From positions 18,766,775 through 18,830,774 of the forward strand of contig NC_056529.1 in the NCBI RefSeq assembly GCF_019175285.1: a DNA stretch of 64,000 nt, read 5' to 3'. The first letter of the stretch is position 1. The number at the start of each line of letters is the position of its first letter. This document shows positions 1 through 10,996 of this stretch, piece by piece. Below the pieces are notes generated by a model. The model saw only the letters and a list, made by a program, of their open reading frames with translations. It was not told the DNA's origin and searched no databases. The position numbers and the translations under genes are program-made. This DNA comes from Sceloporus undulatus (lineage: Eukaryota > Chordata > Lepidosauria > Squamata > Phrynosomatidae).

Positions 1-260
1 TTCCTTGAAGAGCTTTAACAGGATTCGTTTGGCATTTCCGCTGCTCCTGACAGACAAAGCTGGATGCATTTAATTATAAGGAATAATGTTTCCTTGTGTG
101 TGGAGGTGAATAGCTAATTCTTTCTGGTCCCGACTCTGTCGGGATGGAGCCTCTTCTATTACCTTGAAGGAACATGCAGATAAAAAGGGAACTGGATGGA
201 TCGAACCGAGCTAATAAACTTGCAAATACCAAGTGCTGGAGCAGGTACATTTCTGAACTA

Positions 261-326
261 CAGAATCTCCTACCCAAATTGCCTGGGAATCATAGTCTAA
301 GAAAGTAACTTCCCCAAGCTCTGCAC
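261..326. repeat. short repeat fragment, 'CCCAGAATCC...CCAAGCTCTG' family
   Basis: A motif of an auto-similar half-palindrome followed by AAGAAAGTAACTTCCCCAAG recurs near 47.5 kb, 57.6 kb and 61.8 kb. It is probably an old non-autonomous DNA transposon. The rest of 1-1020 shows only a short (TTG)n run near 533-555 and no gene. Confidence 0.35.
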
Positions 327-1037
327 TTAGCCACTGGCTGACATGTGTATTTGGAAATGCATACTTTGAGATATAAGACATTGGGGGGAAATGGTTCTTG
401 GAAGAGCTGTGTGGATGGGAGAGAGTCAGGAATACTTGAAGAGATTGTTTTAATGATGCAAGTTTATATTTATACACTTTCGAAGAGCAGCCAAATGTGG
501 ATAATTAAATAAGGATTTTAATGTGGAGTTTTGTGTTGTTGTTGTTGTTGTTGTGTTTAAAGCAAAGACTGATGCAGAAGCAGGACAGAATAGATTGGTG
601 AACAAACACACTGAGAAAAGCCACAGATGAGAAATGGGCTAATAATCTGTCTTTTCTGAACTTCCCCAGAAACTCTTCAGATTGCTTCATGTTGCAGAGA
701 CCGTACAAAACCATTTTGCAAACTGAGTGCCTCGACTGTGAGAGAAACCCTTGACTACTCCACCCAGATAGTGGACAAGATACTACTGGGTTGCACATAG
801 GATCAGAGTTCCTCTTCCAGAAGTCCCCTCTCACCAGCTATGGGACTTCAGTCTGTTGTACCGCAATGGCCATCCAAACAGCCATTCCGTGGCTAGTGGA
901 CAGTAGAGAGATTGGAAATGCCTCTGTTTATGTCCCAGACCGAGGATATCTTTTGCTAAGATCCTCCAGGGTCCTCTGGAAGTCTCAGCAGAAGGTATCA
1001 GTGGTCTCCATCTGACCATAGAAACATAACTAGGCAT

Positions 1038-1244
1038 AGTTTTTTGTGGGTTTTTTGGACTATGTGGCCATGTTCTAGAAGAGTTTATTCCTGACATTAT
1101 GCCTGCCTTTGTGGCTGGCACCTCTGAAGATGCCAGCAACAGATGCAGGTGAAACGTCAGGAATAAAGCCTTCTAGAACATGGCCTCATAGCCCGAAAAA
1201 ACCACAAAAAACTATGGATGCCGACCATGAAAGCCTTCGACTTC
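1038..1244. mobile_element. Penelope-like fragment, palindromic, with 14-bp target duplication
   Basis: Two inverted arms share the blocks TATGTGGCCATGTTCTAGAA and GAATAAA, meeting around 1120-1130. The insertion is flanked by ACATAACTAGGCAT (1024-1037) and ACATAACCAGGCAT (1245-1258), a 14-bp duplication with one mismatch. The plus arm has the hammerhead-like CTGAAGA (1124-1130) and GAAACGTC (1151-1158). Assignment to Penelope-like elements rests on the long target duplication, the inverted arrangement and the ribozyme-like core. Confidence 0.6.
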
Positions 1245-1933
1245 ACATAACCAGGCATGCCTGTGACCTCCACCAGCAAAGTTTGGGGTGAGAGGCAGCT
1301 GCCACAGTGAGCTTCTGAGGCTCTGGAATGACAAAGGGAGGAAGAGAATACCAACCTTTACAACAATCCCCAAATTACAAACACAAGATGGAGTTCATGC
1401 CAGTCAGTTCATGGAAATGCATCTCCCTGATCATCCCTTTGATTCATCTTTTAAGGCAGGGTAGGCTAGTGGCTACCTGTTGCATCAAATTTTTGCAGCC
1501 ATCAAAGCCTCTAGACTCCTGAGATTACTTTTTTCCTGCCCAGAGAAAGAAAGAGAGATGTAGAGATGCATTGATTCTCTCATGGAAGACTCTAGGAGAG
1601 GCAATTCACCTTTTAAATTGGTTGCAAGCTTCTTCTAACATCAAATATGCTATTCCACTCCTCCGGAAACAAAGGTAGACTTCTGGCCACCTCTTCTTTG
1701 GGTTTTTACTCCATTTTGACAGTATATGCAACCCCCAGAGGGTCCCGGGGCATAAAATCATCCCCTGATCCACTACAGTTGGCCACTCAGTTATCAGATA
1801 TCTAGGCTACTGTTGATGCCTTTTGCATGGGTGAGTTCCTCTGTGGAAGTGCTGAATATTTTTATCTGAAACGAAGTGTCCACATTCAGTTCAAGGTGCC
1901 CTTGTGTATGACAATGAGCTTGAGATCATGCAC

Positions 1934-1966
1934 TCTCTCTCTCTATATATATATATCTATCTATCT
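1934..1966. repeat. CT/AT/ATCT microsatellite
   Basis: Simple repeat of (CT)n, (AT)n and (ATCT)n seen directly. The surrounding 1260-2400 shows no gene or recognised repeat. Confidence 0.8.
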
Positions 1967-2403
1967 GCCCCTGCTGAAGTTTTTGGTAGTCCAGCTTAGG
2001 CTGCTCTTTTGATTGTGTGTTTGCTTGCATCCTGCATTACTCTGAAGTTTAGATATCATTGAGATGCAGAGGCCACTCATTCTGCTGCAGTCATACCTTT
2101 CAAGATATATTTTGCTAAATAGAATGAGTGCCTGATCCAATTGCAAGCAAACAGTTGCTCCTTGGAAGAAGACCAGGAGTTGCCTGCTATTTACAATCAC
2201 CAGGGGGGTTGTTAGAGGGCTAAACTATCAGTGAAGAATACATAGCAACTGTTAGACTCCTCTGACAGCTGGAGAGCCAGCTGAAAGCATGCCAGGCACC
2301 AGGCTTTGAATCGTAACTCTCCCTCCTGTGTTCTGAAAAGTCAAGCTGAAAGAACTGTTCATTGGGGAAAAATAGTTGCCCATGAGAGCTTGAAAAGGTT
2401 ATA

Positions 2404-2501
2404 GTCTTCAACTACAACTCCCAGAATCCCCCAGCAGTGGGAAGTGGTTGCTTCTATGCCAGCTGCTGTGGGATTCTGGAAGCAGTAGTTGAAGACTACA
2501 A
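2404..2501. repeat. small palindromic DNA-transposon fragment
   Basis: Inverted arms GTCTTCAACTACAACTCCCA and the complement GTAGTTGAAGAC near 2485-2500 enclose about 70 bp. It resembles the ends of the hAT-like 'ACTTCAACTCCCAGAATTCC' family at 5.0 and 6.2 kb. Confidence 0.45.
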
Positions 2502-2534
2502 GTATATATTGGGTCTGCTCTTTCTTTTCCACTT

Positions 2535-2725
2535 GTTATGTACCTTCTGATTGACTTTGACTTATGGTGACCCTGTTTGGCATTGGTTACCTCTGAGGCT
2601 GAGAGAGTGTGACGTGCCTAAAGTTAACTAGATGATTTCCATGGCTGAGCAAAAAGGAGGTTTAAACCCTTGTCTTGCAGAGTCCTATTCCAACATTCAA
2701 ACCGCTAGTACTATGCTAGCTCAAA
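2535..2725 (-). mobile_element. tRNA-derived SINE with ACA-type body, minus strand
   Basis: Read on the minus strand it has the head ...CTAGCGGTTTGAATGTTGGA, a box B-like GTTTAAACC, then the body with CAAAGTCAATCAGAAGG at the 3' end. The same body occurs near 10.8, 26.3, 40.7, 48.2, 54.1 and 56.3 kb. Confidence 0.6.
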
Positions 2726-2844
2726 ACTTCATTAAGAGGAAGTTTGCCATTGCCTTCCTCTAAGGCAGAGTGGAATTTAGCAAAGTCTCTCCGTAAATTT
2801 CCATGGCTGATCAGAAATTCCAATCCTAGTTTTACAAAGTTGTC

Positions 2845-3050
2845 AGGTGCATCTACACTGTAGAAACAATCCAGTTTGACACCACTCTAACCCAGTCCTA
2901 CAGAATCTTGGGATTTGTAGTATTGTGGGGCACCAGGATGCTTTGGCAGAGAAAGCTGAAGGCCTCTTAAAACTACAAATCTCAGGACTCCATAGAATGG
3001 ATCTATAGCCCTTAAAGGGGTTTCAAACTGAATTATTTCTAGATGCACCC
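2845..3050. mobile_element. palindromic MITE, family A (GCATCTACACTG...)
   Basis: Long terminal inverted repeats: left GGTGCATCTACACTGTAGAA, right ending TTATTTCTAGATGCACCC. The inside has the paired CTTGGGATTTGTAGT and ACTACAAATCTCAGGA blocks. No coding capacity. Other copies are at 4.5, 9.6, 19.9, 22.7, 47.2 and 61.5 kb. Confidence 0.75.
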
Positions 3051-3354
3051 CTAGTCCAAGTCCAAGTCCGAGTCTGAGTTTCTTTATTTCTAAAAGCTAT
3101 CAGTCATCACATTTCAAAATAACACAACTAGTCCAATACCAAAACAACACATTAGTGGTTCCAAAACTCTGGGGCAGGATTCCCGGGGGGGCATGAGACT
3201 TGCTCAAGGGGGGTGCAAGACTAGGAGGGCCTGATCCCCCTTCCTTTTCTTCTTCCCAACCCTTTTTGTGTCCTGGAAAGGAAGAAAAAGGCAAGGCGGG
3301 TGCTTGGAGCTTCTGTTTGAGAGAGAAGGAGGAGATCAATCCCCTTATGAACTC

Positions 3355-3621
3355 TTAAAATGTGACTATACGTGAACGTGTGAATGAAAAGACGCACACT
3401 AAGCAAACACAATATTTTAATTCATATAAGTGTCGTAACGTTATAATTTCTGGAAGAAGGATTTGAACAAATCTATGTGTGTATGTATATATACTATATG
3501 TAGAAGTTAAGGTGGGGGAAGAAGTTGGAAAAAAACATGGTGTAAACAAATATGTAAAAAAGAATTGCATTGGGTTATGTTCATGTTAAAAACCAATAAA
3601 AATTAAGTTTATAAAAAAGTT
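3355..3621 (+). repeat. possible LINE (L1-like) 3' end
   Basis: A/T-rich stretch with TGTAAACAAATATG and a terminal AACCAATAAAAATTAAGTTTATAAAAAA-like tail (described, not quoted in full), resembling an L1 3' UTR with polyA tail. Family assignment is uncertain. Confidence 0.3.
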
Positions 3622-3639
3622 TATATGCACTACACCATA

Positions 3640-4500
3640 CTGGTTCTGTTTTATTACAGACTTTGAAGGAGCTATCCCTTTACCTGGGATGGGATTCAGC
3701 CCTTGGATAGCTTCACTGAACTTTTCATTAAACTCTGGAGATGGCCTATTGACATCGAAGTCTCCAGATGCCAGGAACCGCTTCCCAAGTTTGCATGGTC
3801 AGTAAGCTTCTGCGTTCTTTGGGACTTGCTCCATTACGATAATCTGGAGAAGTTCTCCATCTTCTTCCCCAGAGCAGCCTTGGATGTTCTGTGCTCACAG
3901 TCGTACGAAAGCAATGTCCTGCGGTTTCCATTTATCACAGAAAGCCATTTGCAAAAGTGTACTGTTTCCACACCGAGTGGTTTCTAAGGGCTGGATCGGA
4001 CAGGTTATCGCATTCAGAGTACAAAGCAGGCTCAGCGGCGAGGACTGTGATGTCCCTGCGCTTAGTTATAATTCAAAGTGTTTCTTCGGTGTTGCGTATT
4101 GATCCGGCACATGGATTCCTGAGCATATGCAATGTAGAATGGAGATTTATTTCAGGGGCACTTGAGCAGAACTCCAGGCTTGAGAATTCATCCTTTATTA
4201 TCTAGAGGACAAAGCCGAGCCTTTCCTGGAGGGAAAAATGTAATAGTTCTCTCCTAATGAGAAGCAAAGAATGGTGTCCTACTTTTTGCATAGATTAAGG
4301 GGCATTAATCCTCCAGCCTTATGAAAAAACTGAATTGCTGCTATGCTAATAACAGTATATATAAGTTAATCCTTGGTGGAAGACGTGGTGGTCATTCAGC
4401 CACGAAAACAATTTGAGATTCTAGAGCGGATGGATTAAAGCCAATGGTAAACCTTTTCCTGCTATTATATTCTCCCTCCATTTGCTTCCAGTGAACCTTT
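3640..4500. other. unclassified intergenic sequence
   Basis: No repeat or gene recognised. Short overlapping open frames of 70-105 codons occur in several frames but show no family signal. Confidence 0.4.
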
Positions 4501-4537
4501 GCACCAGAGATAGTTTAACAATGATAGAAGAAACAGA

Positions 4538-4758
4538 GGCTGCATCTGCGCTGCAGAAATAACCCAGTCTGACACCACTTCAACTGTCATGGCTCCATGT
4601 TATGGAATCCTGGGATTTGTAGTTCATTGTGGCACTAGAACTCTCTGACAAAGAAGACTAAATGTATCACAAAACTACAGTTCTTAGAATTTCATACTAC
4701 TGAGCCATGGCAGTTAAAGTGATGTCAGACTAGATTATTTCTGAAGTGTGGATGCTGC
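4538..4758. mobile_element. palindromic MITE, family A
   Basis: Left end GGCTGCATCTGCGCTGCAGA, inner CAGTCTGACACCACTTCAAC and its inverted partner near 4710-4735, right end GAAGTGTGGATGCTGCC. Same family as 2845-3050. Confidence 0.75.
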
Positions 4759-5005
4759 CAGAAAGAGACACATTCAAATGTAGCAAGACTGCTGACCTTG
4801 GACCATAACTCTTATTGTGGGGATAACATGGGGAAATAATGCACTCTGTCATATATATCTTAGGATATAAGAGCCATACTATGTCTTTGCCATTGGTAAA
4901 GCCTAGAAGAGTCTTCCATATTGGCGAAAGGTAGTGCATCTGCTCTGGGGTTGGATAATATTAAAAGACTTGTACAAGATGCTGAACCCATTGGAGAATT
5001 CAGCA

Positions 5006-5141
5006 CAGTGCTTCCCAAACTTTGATCCTCCAGATGTTTTGGACTTCAGCTCCCAGAATCCTGGGCTGTTGGCCAAGGTGCCTGTAGCTTCTGGGAAATG
5101 AAGTCTGAAACACCTGGAGGACCAAAGTTTGGGAATCACTG
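5006..5141. mobile_element. hAT-like MITE (CAGTG...CACTG)
   Basis: 136 bp, starts CAGTGCTTCCCAAACTTTGA and ends TTTGGGAATCACTG with inner inverted copies of GGACTTCAGCTCCCAGAATC. No clean 8-bp duplication remains. The 5150-6230 stretch beyond holds no recognised gene or repeat apart from a C10 run near 5875. Confidence 0.6.
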
Positions 5142-6236
5142 GTTTATTGGGTGGCTCCTTGAAAGCTCTTCAAATCCTGGAGTGGACTCATCTACCTATT
5201 GAAATCTTGTTGGGTATTCACACCATCATAAACTGGCTTCCAAGCATGTAAAGGTGAACTGCAATGATGTAGTGATGTCTATATTCTCCAAGAAGGGAGC
5301 AATGTTGAGACATGATGCAAGGATCATAGCAATATAGCTCCTGCTATGCAACAGGACACTGGATGAGATGTCCCAATACGCATCATTGCCATTTACTAGA
5401 GGACGTATATATCATCTCAGGGATGTCACTACTCCATCGTAACGTTACATGTCATGGCTTGTGTTTCAGGATCTTGGCCTATGTTTAAGGTTACAAATGT
5501 AATATATTGCATCGTTTTTTAAAGAGTGAAACACAGTTAGGGCACATTCTATGTCAGTATTTGAGCAGTCCAACTGTGCCATAGCTGCACCAGCAGAACT
5601 CTCTAAGTTCAGAACAAAGGCAAACAGTTTACCTTCAGGGAAATGGCAAGAGCTGGAGATAATAATCAAAGCTGAATTGATTTCATTATCTCGGATTTCA
5701 GGCTACTTTCAACTCAGGAATTTAAGGGATTAAGTTTTGACCTTCCCCTTTCCTCCTCCTGAGGCTTATAGGGCAAAAGTGTGCTTTCAGATTTCATCCT
5801 GACCCAGTTCGCTGGGATTTTTGCTTATTCTTTTTTTCCCCTCCCCTACTTGCAAGAGAGATTTTGCTTTAGGTCCCCCCCCCCATCTGATGGGAAACAG
5901 ATGATTAAATGTTACCGACTGTACGCAGCGTATTCAGGACAGCCATAAATTTAGTAGCACTGTTGGATGCACTCACAGGTCTGCACAACTCTGATTTTAC
6001 CAATGGTACTCCAGAGCGGATTTGCTTTTCACAGCTTAGAAACAAGGAGGAGGATAGAAAGAAATAGATTGGAGAAGGGGAAAGACATTCCTCTCATCAT
6101 GGACCTCAAAATACTCTCTTTCACTGAAAACCAAGGTCTTGGTGCAATTGCAGCTAGATACACTGAAGCAATGGGATTGACGCAAATGTTGAGTTACCAC
6201 TCCGCAATTGAACGAATGGGTTGGGAAGGTCTAGAT

Positions 6237-6372
6237 CAGTGGTTCTCAACCTTTGGTCATCTAGATTTTTGAGACTTCAACTCCCAGAATTCCTGAACAA
6301 TGAGCATACAGACTGTGACTTCTGGGAATTGAAGTCCAAAACACCTGGAGACCCAAAGGTTGAGAACCACTG
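6237..6372. mobile_element. hAT-like MITE with decayed 8-bp duplication
   Basis: 136 bp, starts CAGTGGTTCTCAACCTTTGG and ends GGTTGAGAACCACTG. Flanks GTCTAGAT (6229-6236) and GTCTAAGT (6373-6380) match at six of eight positions, consistent with a hAT target duplication. Confidence 0.7.
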
Positions 6373-6871
6373 GTCTAAGTAGTCCTACCACAACCTTCAT
6401 GGCCAGAGGAGCTCAGGTCTCAGGAGTCTTTGCTCTTTTGGAGCCAAGGACAGGGATAAATTTTTCAAGTCAATGAGAACAAAGAAAAATCATGTAGCAG
6501 TGGCTCCAGATATCCAGACTTTAGCCTGGACTTGGGAGGAGCTATCCAAGGTCCTTAAACCAAATCCAAACTAGGTTCAGAACCTCAGATAGCTCCTTTT
6601 GCTGCAATTGGTAAACTTCACATGCTTATGCTCACTGATAGTTAGATTGCTTGCTGCTCTGAAGACGTTTATGCCAAGGAAGTTTGTGACAACTTCTTGT
6701 TGCTTTTTTAAAATTTGTCTGTTCATACATACTCACTCTCCTCCTGCATCCTTTCCTTTGTTTCCTGAGGTCCCATCTGCCTTCACCTCTCTCTCGCTCT
6801 CCATCTCCGGGACTCTTCTCCATAACGCATGAGTGATAACAGCCTCCATAGGTGAGATGCCCTAATTTTCC

Positions 6872-7158
6872 TGAGTGGGCCCTTGGTATTTGCTGGGGTT
6901 TGGTTCCAGGACCTCTTGAGGTTATCAAAATCTATGAGCGTGCAAGTCCCATGATATACAATGGCTTAGTTAAATTGTGCGGTCAGCTGACTAATCAATA
7001 AACTTGTTGTTATTGCTTAGTAAAATGGTGTCCGTTATATAAAATGGCAAAATCAAGGCTTGCTATTTGGAATTTCTTGTGTGTGTGTGAATATTCTCAA
7101 ATTGTGCTTGGTTCCATTTGTGGATGCAAAATCCATGGACACGGAAGACTGACTTTTT
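6872..7158 (+). mobile_element. Tigger/MER2-like non-autonomous element
   Basis: GGTTTGGTTCCAGGACC followed by a CAAGTCCCATGATATACAATGG block, then TATAAAATGGCAAAATCAAGG and ATCCATGGAC before the end. This order matches mammalian MER2 (Tigger-derived) as remembered. It carries about 50 bp of extra sequence around 6965-7020 and a short (GT)n run. Confidence 0.6.
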
Positions 7159-7159
7159 A

Positions 7160-8060
7160 CCTTTCTTCAAGAAGATAAATCTGTGTTGACTATGCAAAAG
7201 CACTTGTGAGTAAAGCTACTTATATAAACCTGATAAAGAAGACTTACGTTTATCACCTTTCCGTGTCGGACCTTATGAGCGGGTTGGAGTAGGTTCGTGA
7301 ATCGTTCAGCTTCTGCCCAGCAAATTGATTTCTCTACTTGAGAGGCCGATTACTATCTCTGACATTTCTCAACAAATTTAAGCTTTGGACTAAAGTCCAA
7401 AATGGATTCATCAGCCCACTGACATGGGAAACACTGGTGGCTGCTGTTATTGCATTCCTTTTTATGAAGCTGGACTTTTAGCCACTAAGTGGGAAAATGT
7501 TAGAAACATCTTATAGCATCCTAGAATGTGTTAATAAGGGACATGAGAAAATAGAGGCATACTATGGGAGGAGAGGCATTACTTATGATAAACAATCATT
7601 ATTTTGCAACTTGAAAATTGTCATGAACAGGAGGACGACTAGGCTGTTGGTGCAAAATGTCAGAGATGTGAGATAGGTATTCCTAACAGCAAGCTCTAAT
7701 GATCCTTTCAGTTCCTCTGGGAAACAATTTAACGTTGATTTACCTTTTGTTCTTTCTTCCTTTCCTTGGCCTTAAATGAGCTAGATCAATTTGAGAACTA
7801 TAGATCTGTGGATTTTACAGCTTGGCAAGGTTTAGCTGCTCTGCGCAAGAGACTGGATCTTGCCACATTCGTCACAGGATAACAATCCCGTCCAGAAATG
7901 GAAGAGGAATCTGTCACCAGGAACATTTTGTTCTGCCTCTCATCTCCTCCTTGCATAAAATCTCTCTAAGTTTATATACTTTCCTTCAGGCGGCTTCTGA
8001 TCTCACTATGAAATTAGCTCATTCTTTTAAGCACCGTTGTTATTTCTGTTAAAGGTGGTA
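7160..8060. other. unclassified intergenic sequence
   Basis: Nothing recognised. It ends against a 5S-headed SINE. Confidence 0.4.
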
Positions 8061-8073
8061 TAACCATTGTCCA

Positions 8074-8308
8074 TGGAGCCTAAATAGCCTAAAGATCCCA
8101 TCTGATCTAGGAAGCTAAGCAAGGTCAGCCCTGGTTAGTACATGGATGGGAGACTGCCAAGGAATACAAGGTGCTGGAGGTGATATTTCAGAGGAAGGAA
8201 CTGGCAAAGCCACCTCTGAGTATTCCCTGCCTAAGAAAACCCTCTGAAATTAATGGGATCGCCATAAGTTGACAGATGACTTGAATGTACATACACACAC
8301 ATGCACAC
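8074..8308 (+). mobile_element. 5S rRNA-headed SINE (SINE3 type)
   Basis: The head contains CATCTGATCT, GGAAGCTAAGCAAGGTC, CTGGTTAGTACATGGATGGG and AGACTGCCAAGGAATAC, i.e. the internal promoter half of 5S rRNA. After the head comes a body (GGCAAAGCCACCTCTGAGTA, GCCATAAGTTGACAGATGAC, TTGAA) and an ACACACA-type tail. That body and tail are shared with the tRNA-headed SINEs of this window. Flanks AACCATTGTCCA (8062-8073) and AACAATTCTCCA (8309-8320) look like a 12-bp target duplication with two mismatches. Confidence 0.8.
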
Positions 8309-8624
8309 AACAATTCTCCATATTGAAGACTCTGTGTATGGAATCATGTTGAGTTGGCCATAGATCTGCCTACAGTTCAAGAGCTTTAGACCAGAGTGAG
8401 ATGCAAGGTCTTCGTTTAAGAAGCCTCTTGAGATATAAAAATGATTGCACCGATGCAGAAAAGAAGTGTGCAGACTTCAAGCTTGAGGGATCCACTATTC
8501 ATTTTAGATGTGCCATGCAAAGCCTGCTGCAAAAGACTTAGAATGGAAGAATTCTGAGCTGAGGGATTTGTATGGGGTTTTAGACTACCCCATTTTAAAT
8601 TGGGCAGCGAAGACATCAGAACGA

Positions 8625-8930
8625 AGGTTTTCTGTGCTCCGACTCAGTCATTAATGAAGATGAAGTCGAGAAGTCAAGAAGGGCAGCTATGGAGGAACTA
8701 GACATGATCTTGAAGTGTAAAGAGATATCATTAAATATCGAAGCCAGGATCTCTCATTCTACAGCTCTTCTGATGTCGAAGCATGATTGTGAAAGCTGGA
8801 TAGTGAAGAGAGCAGACAGGAATAAAATCAGTCCATATGAAATGTGATGCTGGAGGAGAGTTCTACATATACCTTGGGCAGCTGAAAAGACAAATGAAAC
8901 ACAAAGACAAATTAGGCCCGAACTCTTGGT
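8625..8930 (+). mobile_element. RTE/BovB-like LINE fragment (3' part of the ORF)
   Basis: Contains GAAAGCTGGATAGTGAAGAG, ATGAAATGTGATGCTGGAGG and AAAAGACAAATGAA, matching the C-terminal coding region of RTE/BovB (motif like CWRRVLRI.W.AKKTN). It is decayed and truncated. Related copies are at 46.6 and 62.7 kb. Confidence 0.65.
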
Positions 8931-9000
8931 CGCGAACTCATTCATTTGTCTTTCTAGCAGTCCATGGTATCTCTAGAATCTGTAACATTTATCTCCAGTT
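8931..9000 (-). mobile_element. RTE/BovB-like fragment in inverted orientation
   Basis: TCATTTGTCTTTCTAGCAGT followed by CCATGGTATCTCTAGAA is the reverse complement of the segment that also occurs in plus orientation just before, giving an inverted duplication of RTE sequence. The 9000-9340 stretch beyond holds nothing recognised. Confidence 0.55.
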
Positions 9001-9356
9001 TCCCTCATGGACAAAGTCCAGGACTCTCCTTGTCGGGGTTTCCTGGTACATTTTTCAATCCCTTTTTGGCATATTTTAAAATACTCTTTCCATCCTTTTT
9101 CCCGACACAAAGACATAGATTTTTTCATGTATTTCAGAGATAGTGAAATGTATCAGTTTCACTTCCCCCACAATATGAGTTCCTCAAGCCTCAGGTTCTC
9201 AAGTCCCTTCTACTGCAATAATGGAGAAATTCACAAATTTTGCTAGGTTATGCCCCTCCTCACCCCATTCCATAAAATGAATTGAATTCATTCAAGCCGT
9301 CCTTTGAAGCATCTGGGAGCTGCAAAATGTCATGATATCAAAATGACACAATATCA

Positions 9357-9477
9357 TTCTCTGAAGATGCCAGCCACAGATGCTGGTGAAACACCAGGAA
9401 TACACTCTTCTATACCATGGCCACAGAGCCCCAAGACCCCACAAAAAAACTATGGATGAAAGTCTTCAACTTCACAT
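9357..9477 (+). mobile_element. Penelope-like fragment with 13-bp target duplication
   Basis: Begins exactly at TTCTCTGAAGATGCCAGCC, the start of the hammerhead-like core (CTGAAGA at 9361-9367), and ends CTTCAACTTCACAT. Flanks TGACACAATATCA (9344-9356) and TGACATAATATCA (9478-9490) differ at one base. The cleavage-site GUC is ACC here, so the core is decayed. Confidence 0.6.
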
Positions 9478-9552
9478 TGACATAATATCACCCTTTTCTG
9501 GTGCAACAGCATTGGAGTTCTGACAAAATAGATAAGAAAGTATGCAAGCTCT

Positions 9553-9728
9553 CCATCACACTACAGTTACATTATTTTGATACTGCCGCAACTGCCGTCA
9601 TTTCCTCCATTGCAATTCTGGGACTTCTTGTTTCCTAAGGTATGCCGAATTCTTTGTCAGAGAACTCGACTGCCTCTCCAAACTACAAATCCCATGATCT
9701 GGAGCCACAACATTTCAAGTGCTATAAT
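9553..9728. mobile_element. diverged palindromic MITE, family A
   Basis: Residual blocks: CTACAAATCCCATGATCTGG, GGGACTTCTTGTTTCC and TTTGTCAGAGAACTCG in the order seen in family A, but heavily mutated. Confidence 0.4.
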
Positions 9729-9729
9729 G

Positions 9730-10500
9730 GAGTAGCATGAAGTGCATAAGCCTAAAGAAGGTCGATTTTGAGATATCCCTGATCCAAGGTGTTTGGGGAA
9801 TTCCTAGGCTGTTTCCCTTTTGTAGCCTAGAGTTGTGGTTGAGTTTTCCAGGAGTGCGCTGGCATCGTTCTTCGAAATAAAGAAATAAACAAAACTCTGA
9901 ACATGCAAAGCTTCCCTGAAGTTGATGCAACACGGTGAGCCTTTAAGCTAAACTAGGGCCGATTGCCAGGATACCTAAACTGCTCTTTTAATGAAGTCTG
10001 GTTATGAAATTATGTGAATGGTGGTACTTAGCCGATACAAGGACTGCTGGCTATAACTGGGTGTTCCAAGCCGAATTAGATTACAGAAGAACTAAATGTT
10101 CCTTTCAACATATTGCTTCTTTCCGGAAGGAAAAGAGAAACCACACACATACATACACACAAGGCACGAAAGACGGCATCTAAGAAAAGAAGCATCGTAG
10201 CACAGGCTGAACCAGTCCTTCAGCGGCAATTGGAATAAACACTGCAAGAAGAAGCCAGCATCAACCAACTCTCCTAAACTGCGGAGATGTTTTCCTTCGC
10301 CTGCAGTAGAGCCTGATAACCCATCAGTCGCATTAACTTAGGCCAAAGGTTACATGAACGCATGTCTTATCAGCAACTGACACACATATTTTCTTTATCA
10401 GAAATACCGTAGCTGTCGTAGGGCAAGGGAAATGAGTGACCATGAGACAGTGGGAAGGGGAGAAAAGATGAACCATTTCCTCTGAATGAACTGTTAGCCA
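9730..10500. other. unclassified intergenic sequence
   Basis: No gene or recognised repeat. Confidence 0.4.
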
Positions 10501-10527
10501 CAGAAGAAAAATTCCCATTTTACAACC

Positions 10528-10966
10528 GAATTCAGAGATGTAACCATGTTAATCTGGAATATCAGTGTGCAAAGGGATCTTGTAGCACCTTTGAGATTAA
10601 CTGTGAGAAAGGAGTTGTAACAAAAGCTTTTGTAGACTTGGTCTACTTCTTCAAATGCATGGAGTAGTAGCACGGAAGTAGACTTAAGTCTATGAAAGCT
10701 TATGCTACATCTTCTTTTGCACTTGTTGTTGTCGTTGTGTGCCTTCAAGTCTGACTTACTAAGGTAAACCTATCATGGGGTTTTCTTGGCAAGTTTCTTC
10801 AGAGGAGGTTTGCCATTGCCATCCTCTGAAGCCGAGAGACTGTGACTCACCCAAGATCACCCAGAAGTTTCCGTAGTTTTTTCATTCACACTGTTAGTCT
10901 CAAAGGTGCTACAATTTCCCTTTGCATAATGATATCCCAGACTAACATAGCTGTGTCTCTGAATTC
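10528..10966. mobile_element. palindromic element, family G, split by a SINE
   Basis: Terminal inverted repeats of about 30 bp: GAATTCAGAGATGTAACCAT at the left and its partner ending CTGTGTCTCTGAATTC at the right. Inside are the paired blocks TTGTAGCACCTTTGAGA and GTCTCAAAGGTGCTACAA. The right arm is interrupted by the SINE at 10725-10870. Other arms or copies: 42.1, 58.9, 59.0-59.2 and 61.6 kb. Confidence 0.65.
10725..10870 (-). mobile_element. ACA-type SINE body inserted in a palindromic element
   Basis: Minus strand reads CAAGTCACAGTCTCTCGGC-like body, then AAGAAACTTGCCAAGAAAACC, ATAGGTTTACC and AAGGCACACAACGACAACAA at the 3' end. The tRNA head is missing (5' truncated). Confidence 0.65.
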
Positions 10967-10967
10967 T

Positions 10968-10996
10968 ATTACTACTACTACTACTACTACTACTAT
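10968..10996. repeat. (ACT)n microsatellite
   Basis: About nine ACT units directly after the palindromic element end. The 11000-12480 stretch that follows has no recognised gene; 11095-11260 is rich in ACATTGTACATCA-like internal repeats. Confidence 0.8.

Noticed and set aside
3884-4205. Overlapping 72- to 104-codon open frames near 3.9-4.2 kb
   Set aside because: No recognisable family, no splice context, frames overlap on the same strand in a way expected by chance.
8074-8160. 5S rRNA gene
   Set aside because: Only the internal promoter part is 5S-like, it is mutated, and it is joined to a SINE body with tail and target duplication.
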